From: JBBITI01 sp963735055
GTDB lineage: Bacteria > Chloroflexota > Dehalococcoidia > Dehalococcoidales > UBA2162
DNA: 64,000 bases
Assembly: GCA_963735055.1 (NCBI GenBank)
Contig: CAVTJN010000007.1
Coordinates: forward strand, 1-64,000
Direction: 5' to 3'
The notes under the pieces are model-generated. The model had not been told where the DNA came from and did no database searches. It saw only the letters and a list, made by a program, of their open reading frames with translations. This document shows positions 58,301 to 64,000 of the stretch, in pieces (position 1 is the first letter of the stretch; each line of letters begins with the position of its first letter). Both the position numbers and the translations under genes were made by a program.

Positions 58301-58417
58301 GAACACGAGCCCTGGACCGATTGGCACTCATTCCGCCGCACCGATGAAACCTTCACGCCGAATTACGTCTTCTGGCCGTGGGGTTTCACTGGCCAGGTGC
58401 GCGTGGTCGAAGGCTAA
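55346..58417 (+). CDS. large GH106-like glycoside hydrolase (frame-interrupted)
   Basis: About 1,020 residues. The N-terminus has FRGAPFWSWNDHLQVEELNR, GMGGFFMHSREGLETPYMGE and AWLYDEDRWPSGFAGGLVPA, hallmarks of a large (beta/alpha)8 family related to GH106 alpha-L-rhamnosidases. Later come GIFTDEPNIQSHRSQVGERA, VEMGQAILRGGAIMPHYRYQ, VLSETYGCSGWEFTFEGQKW and a C-terminal galactose-binding-like sandwich (FKISLNGQDIHNTIAGWYLD). The Glu of FTDEPN and of LSETYG are candidate catalytic acids. Frame changes near 55690, 55970, 56140 and 56265; from 56270 to the end it is open. There is no signal peptide. Specificity is inferred from the fold only. Confidence 0.78.
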
Positions 58418-58445
58418 TCCTGGCGTTTCGGGACCTGTAAAGATG

Positions 58446-58471
58446 ACGGGCGCGGCATGCCGAACGCCCGT
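58446..58471 (+). terminator. hairpin between convergent hydrolase and ABC-F genes
   Basis: ACGGGCG pairs with CGCCCGT and encloses a second small palindrome (CGGCATGCCG). A T-containing stretch (ATTTCGGGTTT) follows on the plus strand. It is a likely terminator for the hydrolase gene. Confidence 0.5.
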
Positions 58472-58507
58472 ATTTCGGGTTTGTCCGCTGTGTCTTTTGG
58501 CCAGCAC

Positions 58508-60516
<2,009 letters not shown>

Positions 60517-60599
60517 GATACTCTCCAAACAAGACTCAATGATAAACGATAAACAGGCTTCTGATCACAACAGGTGCCCGGGCGTTTGGATTGCGGGGT

Positions 60600-60635
60600 A
60601 AAGAAAAGGCCGCGGGCTGATGGTGCGCCGCGGCC
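60600..60635 (-). terminator. intrinsic terminator in the ABC-F leader (attenuator)
   Basis: On the minus strand GGCCGCGG and CCGCGGCC form an 8-bp GC stem with a 12-nt loop, followed at once by TTTTCTTT. It lies 25 nt after the leader ORF stop and about 85 nt before the ABC-F start, so default transcription would end here. Confidence 0.75.
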
Positions 60636-60660
60636 AAATGCTATTCGTGTAGTATAGCGG

Positions 60661-60750
60661 TCAGCAGACGCACTCCGACAAGGAATCACCAACGCCGCCA
60701 CTTTTGGCGGTCAGATTGAGGGGTGCAACTGGACTGACAAAGTAAATCAT
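60661..60750 (-). CDS. 29-residue leader peptide upstream of ABC-F gene
   Basis: A short ORF between promoter and terminator. It starts MIYFVSPVAPLNLTAK and ends SECVC, with AGGA 7 nt upstream of the ATG. The internal CCGCC/GGCGG arms (60692-60709) can form a small hairpin inside the ORF. Part of this sequence (GCGGC) can alternatively pair with GCCGC of the terminator's left arm. Leader ORFs with such a layout control several ABC-F and Erm genes by antibiotic-stalled ribosomes. That this ORF is translated is inference; the layout is seen directly. Confidence 0.6.
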   Translation of the reverse strand: MIYFVSPVAPLNLTAKSGGVGDSLSECVC

Positions 60751-60767
60751 CTTTCTATCCTGTACTG

Positions 60768-60797
60768 AGTTTATCACAATATTTTTCCGGATGTCAA
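60768..60797 (-). promoter_or_regulatory. promoter of the ABC-F leader transcript
   Basis: A consensus TTGACA (60792-60797) is followed after 18 nt by TAAACT on the minus strand. The expected start site near 60761 is about 11 nt before the leader ORF, so the 5' untranslated region would be very short. Confidence 0.65.
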
Positions 60798-60866
60798 GGG
60801 GTGGGCGTTAATTGCCATTGCTTCTCTCGTATAATAAGGTCAGACAGGACACGCGTGGAGGAACCC

Positions 60867-61751
60867 ATGGATCAGGAACATTTCGAGCGGGCAAAAGATT
60901 TTCTCTGGAAAAATGCCCGTCTGCTTGACCGGCAGTTGTTCGCCTTTTTATTTCTAGGCGGTTCGCGAGATGCGGCGGTGCGGGCGCTGCAGGCTTACCA
61001 GAACCCGGACGGTGGATTTGGCAATGCGCTCGAACCGGACAAGCGCTGCCCTGATAGCCAGCCGGTGGATATCCAGGTGGCCCTCGAGATCCTCGATATG
61101 CTCGGCGCGCTGGCCGACCCGCGCATCCAGCGTGAGATGGTTATCCAGGCCTGTGATTTCCTCACTCAAATTGCTCCCGTACCGGGCGGCGTGCCGTTTG
61201 CGCTGCCCGCGGTCAACAATTACCCGCACGCGCCCTGGTGGCAAACCTCTGAGAACCCACCCGCGGCGATCAACCCCACGGCAGCCATTGTGGGCATGCT
61301 GTTGAAGAACAAGGTCGCTCATCCATTTGTGGAACAAGGCACGCGTTATTGCTGGGCTGAAATTGAAGCCAGCGAAAGCAAACAGTACCACGATATGATG
61401 CCGATGCTGGCATTTTTAGAGAATGCGCCGGACCGGGAGCGTGCCGACCGCCAGTTAAAGCGTATTGTGGAGCACGTCAGCCGGCCAGGTGTGATTGCAT
61501 ACGACCCGGCGGCGAGCGGTTATGTGCAGTTTCCGCTGGATTGGGCGCCAACCCCGCAGTACTATCTGCGGCGCATTTTTTCAGATCAGGTGATTGCGGA
61601 GCAATTGGCATTCCTGGCAGCCAGGCAGCAGCCTGACGGTGGTTGGCCGATCACATGGGAGCCGGTCAGTCCGTTTGTGGCATTGGAATGGCGCGGCTGG
61701 GTCACGCTGATGGCGCTGCGCACCTTGCAGGCTTACGGAGCGCTGGCCTGA
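60867..61751 (+). CDS. prenyltransferase/squalene-cyclase-like alpha/alpha-toroid protein
   Basis: 294 residues from the ATG of MDQEHFERAKDFLWKNARLL with GGAGGA upstream; a longer frame starts at 60801 but lacks a site. Toroid repeats of the QxxDGGFG type are seen: LQAYQNPDGGFGNALEPDKR and AARQQPDGGWPITWEPV. Between them are helices such as VDIQVALEILDMLGALADPR and NPTAAIVGMLLKN. There is no DxDD cyclase motif or prenyltransferase zinc site that I can identify, so catalysis is doubtful. Such stand-alone proteins are common and uncharacterised. A TATAAT at 60830 may be its -10. It diverges from the ABC-F leader. Confidence 0.75.
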   Translation: MDQEHFERAKDFLWKNARLLDRQLFAFLFLGGSRDAAVRALQAYQNPDGGFGNALEPDKRCPDSQPVDIQVALEILDMLGALADPRIQREMVIQACDFLTQIAPVPGGVPFALPAVNNYPHAPWWQTSENPPAAINPTAAIVGMLLKNKVAHPFVEQGTRYCWAEIEASESKQYHDMMPMLAFLENAPDRERADRQLKRIVEHVSRPGVIAYDPAASGYVQFPLDWAPTPQYYLRRIFSDQVIAEQLAFLAARQQPDGGWPITWEPVSPFVALEWRGWVTLMALRTLQAYGALA

Positions 61752-61773
61752 TTCCTCGTATTGGCGGAGGGGG

Positions 61774-62286
61774 TTACTTCTTGCGGCCGACCAACAAAAT
61801 CAAACCGAGCATCACGGCCACCAATCCCGCTTCTACCAGCGCGCCTTTTCGCTCGTAGCGCAGGTCGGGCAGCCGGTTGAGCTGGTTGACGATCGGGATC
61901 TCGTCCAAAGCGCTGTGCAGGCTTTCGTTGAGAATGGAGTCTTCCCAGCCCTGGATATGCCAGCCAAAACGCCTGGATAGGCCGCGCACCACCCAATCCA
62001 GATCAGGCAGGGCGGAAAACAGCATGGCAAACCAGTGTCTGGGGCCAAACCAGAGCGCGACAAACCATGTGAAGACGGGCAGCACGCGCTGGTGGTAGGT
62101 TTTCCAGAAATAGTCATCCAGGGGGTCGGGCGGATGGTAGGTGGCGCGCGCCATCTTATCCAGCACGCCGTGAGAAATGTAGCAGCCGATGGCGGTGGCT
62201 GCCAGGTTGGCAGGCACCGGCAGGTGGGCGCGCCGCACCAATTGATCGATCAACACGCCGGCGACAAAGTGGGTGGGTAGTTGCAT
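61774..62286 (-). CDS. hypothetical membrane protein (DUF457-like motifs)
   Basis: 170 residues, intact. It begins MQLPTHFVAGVLIDQLVRRA, then GCYISHGVLDKMARATYHPP, VFTWFVALWFGPRHWFAMLF and SALPDLDWVVRGLSRRF. It ends with a membrane segment, LVEAGLVAVMLGLILLVGRK. The histidines in THF and SHG and the LPDLDW motif recall YdjM/DUF457-type putative metal-dependent membrane hydrolases, but the match is by eye and weak. It is convergent with the toroid gene and downstream of another membrane protein gene by about 45 nt, perhaps one transcription unit. Confidence 0.6.
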   Translation of the reverse strand: MQLPTHFVAGVLIDQLVRRAHLPVPANLAATAIGCYISHGVLDKMARATYHPPDPLDDYFWKTYHQRVLPVFTWFVALWFGPRHWFAMLFSALPDLDWVVRGLSRRFGWHIQGWEDSILNESLHSALDEIPIVNQLNRLPDLRYERKGALVEAGLVAVMLGLILLVGRKK

Positions 62287-62330
62287 AGGCTTATTAATGG
62301 TTTTCCCGGTTTTGTTCCGGGGAATTTACC

Positions 62331-63144
62331 TCAGGAAGTCGCTTTCTCTTCCCGACGGTTGAACACCGATCTCTTCAAGAAAAAGTGGGAAGCCACCAGC
62401 AGCAGGCTTAACTCCAGCACATTCCACCAAAAATGCACGTCCAGCCGGTTGGCAGTGGTTAGCCCTGGCAGCGTGCCCAGGAGTGGTCCCGCTGCGTCAG
62501 GGGGCTGCGCGCCAGCCAACCGTCCCGACCAAAAAAGCCTGGCAGCCCCTGGGCTGTGACGTTGGTCACGCATAAAATACCCAACTGGTTGAGAACAATC
62601 TGGTAACGAATGAACATATATGTGTGTTCGGCGGTGTGGCCAATGGCGACGCCCAACAATAAAAAGGCCCAGAAGTTGCGCACGCCGCCTTTGATCAGGA
62701 AGATCACGGTGATTAAAACCAGCCAGTTCCAGATAAAATGCACCCACTCCGAATTAGCGGGCGAAAGCAAGCCGTTAGACTGCCGGGCGGGCAAGAGCAA
62801 GATGTAGTATTCGACCCACTGGGCCAGATGTTCAATAGAGTGCGTCCCCTGGGCCACCAGCAAGATGCTGATGATCATCACGGTCTTGCCGTAGCTGCGC
62901 AGGTCGGAGCGCCATTTGAACATGCCCACGGGCAGCATGCTGACCAAAAAGATGGCCGTAGCCACCCACAGAGGCAGACGGAAATAACCGGTGATGCCCC
63001 AGGCCAGGCCAACACCAGCAGGATGGAAACAACCACCGCAGGGGTGAGTTTGGTGGGATTGAGCAGGTCCAGGATCGGCAGGGCTTTGCCCAGGTTGAAG
63101 CGCGCCGGTGAGAATTTCACGGAGGACACGGTAGTCTGGTTCAT
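62331..63144 (-). CDS. hypothetical multi-span membrane protein (frame-interrupted)
   Basis: About 270 residues. It begins MNQTTVSSVKFSPARFNLGK, and after a frame change near 63005 shows five or six hydrophobic segments, including ATAIFLVSMLPVGMF, GKTVMIISILLVAQGTHSIE, WNWLVLITVIFLIKGG and NFWAFLLLGVAIGHTAEHTY. After another change near 62570 it ends LSLLLVASHFFLKRSVFNRR. Histidine clusters THSIEH and GHTAEHTY lie at membrane borders and could bind a metal or heme. No family is recognised. It is followed by the DUF457-like gene on the same strand. Confidence 0.6.
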
Positions 63145-63208
63145 TTGATCTCCTCCTTTTTCAAGGCAGAACGGTTAATCGGGCGGTCAAGAAATTGGAT
63201 AAGCATAT

Positions 63209-64000
63209 TTATCTACTGACCGTAACCAAAGTTTGCGGGCTGAGGTCCGTTATCTCGGCCTGAGCGCCGTCCGGATAAGTAATTACCAGTTTTTGGATCT
63301 GGGCGCCATCCGCGAATGCCAAAGTGAATACGCTGGGGATCGCCGGACAGGTATCCGCCGGATGCGCGCACATCTCGGCGCAGAATCCCCTGGCTGGTGT
63401 GCAGTGCGAGCTGCGCGCCAATTGCGCGGGTGTTGCCTGACCCAGGCCAGTTCAGGTCCACTTCCAGGGCTTGCCCGGTGCACAGGCTGTTTTCAAAAAG
63501 CACGGCACTGCCGCGCAGGTTGTTGACCACGACATCCAGCCGGCCGTCCCCGTTCATATCGGCCATCAACATGCCGCGCCCGCTGGCCGTGGATCCCAGG
63601 TTCCATTCCGGGGCGGAGATGAAACCGCCGTTTCCGTCATTGCGGATAAGCCCGGTTGGGTTCAACCAGTTCGTAATTGCTTAAGGAAGCTGAACAGGTT
63701 AGAGGCAATCATTCCAGTAGTAACATACAGGTCGAGAAATCCATCATTATTCAGAGTCGCCAAAACGCGAACTCCAGGTCCAACCGGTGGCGTCAATCCC
63801 ACGGCGGGGAGCCTGGTTCTGCCAGCGCACCATTGGCGTCCTGCACTTCCAGCACGTTGGCCATGATCTGGGGGTCACTGGGGCCGTGTTTTTCTTCCAG
63901 TTTGCTGATCACCGGCAGCCATTCGGCCAGCACGGCGGGATCGGTGGTGCCGGGGTTCATGTCGGTGGAAAAGACTGCCATCTGGCCTTTGTTGTCCAGG
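63209..64000 (-). CDS. FG-GAP/VCBS repeat protein with ASPIC/UnbV C-domain (CRTAC1-like, partial, frame-interrupted)
   Basis: The gene runs off the right edge; about 264 codons are in the window. It shows an FG-GAP/VCBS calcium-loop repeat, GRGMLMADMNGDGRLDVVVN, followed by the ASPIC/UnbV segment: ALEVDLNWPGSGNTRAIGAQ, HTSQGILRRDVRASGGYLSG, and after a frame change near 63330 KLVITYPDGAQAEITDLSPQ ending TLVTVSR. The upstream piece at 63793-63981 reads MNPGTTDPAVLAEWLPVISK. These are secreted integrin-alpha-like propellers of unknown role. The N-terminus and signal peptide are outside the window. Confidence 0.82.

Overview
The window looks like a chromosomal segment of a GC-rich, plant-sugar-degrading bacterium, most likely a member of the Chloroflexota (Anaerolineae-like). 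This is an inference from gene content: lipoproteins with Thr/Pro-rich linkers, several GH29/GH39/GH31 glycosidases with an ABC sugar importer and LacI repressors, a large XRE/NB-ARC/LuxR regulator, ABC-F and CRTAC1-like proteins. No 16S rRNA or other phylogenetic marker is present to prove it.

Region 1 (1-18.6 kb, all minus strand) is an extracellular contractile injection system (eCIS) operon whose last gene runs off the left edge. In transcription order it encodes sheath, tube, a zinc-ribbon baseplate chaperone, a Pro-rich protein, a DUF4255 tube terminator, an AAA+ ATPase, a small conserved-type protein, a papain-like C1 protease, a protein with an HEYVH metalloprotease motif, a CIS tube-initiator-like protein, a LysM protein, gpD-like hub, gpV-like spike, PAAR-like tip, gp25, and two gp6/J-like baseplate proteins. 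The genes are chained by ATGA/GTGA-type stop-start overlaps. The two protease-like genes sit between ATPase and hub genes and are the best cargo candidates. Nearly every gene is cut by one-base insertions or deletions, while family-specific residues continue in the next frame. I read these mostly as consensus errors, and give each gene as one interrupted CDS.

Region 2 (18.7-19.9 kb) has an AlaX trans-editing protein and tRNA-Lys(UUU). A 44-nt 3' piece of this tRNA recurs in direct orientation at 48.6 kb, followed by a second, disrupted copy and a U-tract terminator. An inverted 5' half lies just downstream of the intact tRNA. Remnants resembling tRNA-Met(CAU) occur at 41.7 and 48.4 kb. The 29 kb between the tRNA-Lys copies therefore looks like an old tRNA-targeted island, although no integrase remains in it.

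Region 3 (20-48 kb, the putative island) starts with two small AT-rich genes and a glycosyltransferase with an in-frame stop, then a sugar-utilisation cluster. A GH39 xylosidase comes first, then a minus-strand operon of LacI, GDP-mannose 3,5-epimerase-like protein, GH29, GHMP kinase, tandem nucleotidyltransferase, mannose-1-P guanylyltransferase and two more GH29 enzymes. Diverging from it are an ABC sugar importer, a GH31 alpha-xylosidase and a second LacI. Palindromic operators overlap the predicted promoters. The cluster fits removal of fucosyl/galactosyl and xylosyl decorations from xyloglucan-like glycans, mixed with GDP-sugar metabolism. The island ends with a ScyD-like beta-propeller, a STAND regulator and a BBE flavoprotein.

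Region 4 (48.9-64 kb) carries a membrane-anchored molybdopterin oxidoreductase, a NIPSNAP/EthD-like small protein, a DinB/ClbS-like protein, a beta-propeller lipoprotein, a DEAD-box helicase, a large GH106-like hydrolase, an ABC-F ATPase preceded by a short leader ORF and an intrinsic terminator (a probable antibiotic-sensing attenuator), an alpha/alpha-toroid protein, two membrane proteins and a truncated FG-GAP/UnbV protein. Long, near-perfect hairpins sit in many intergenic gaps throughout.
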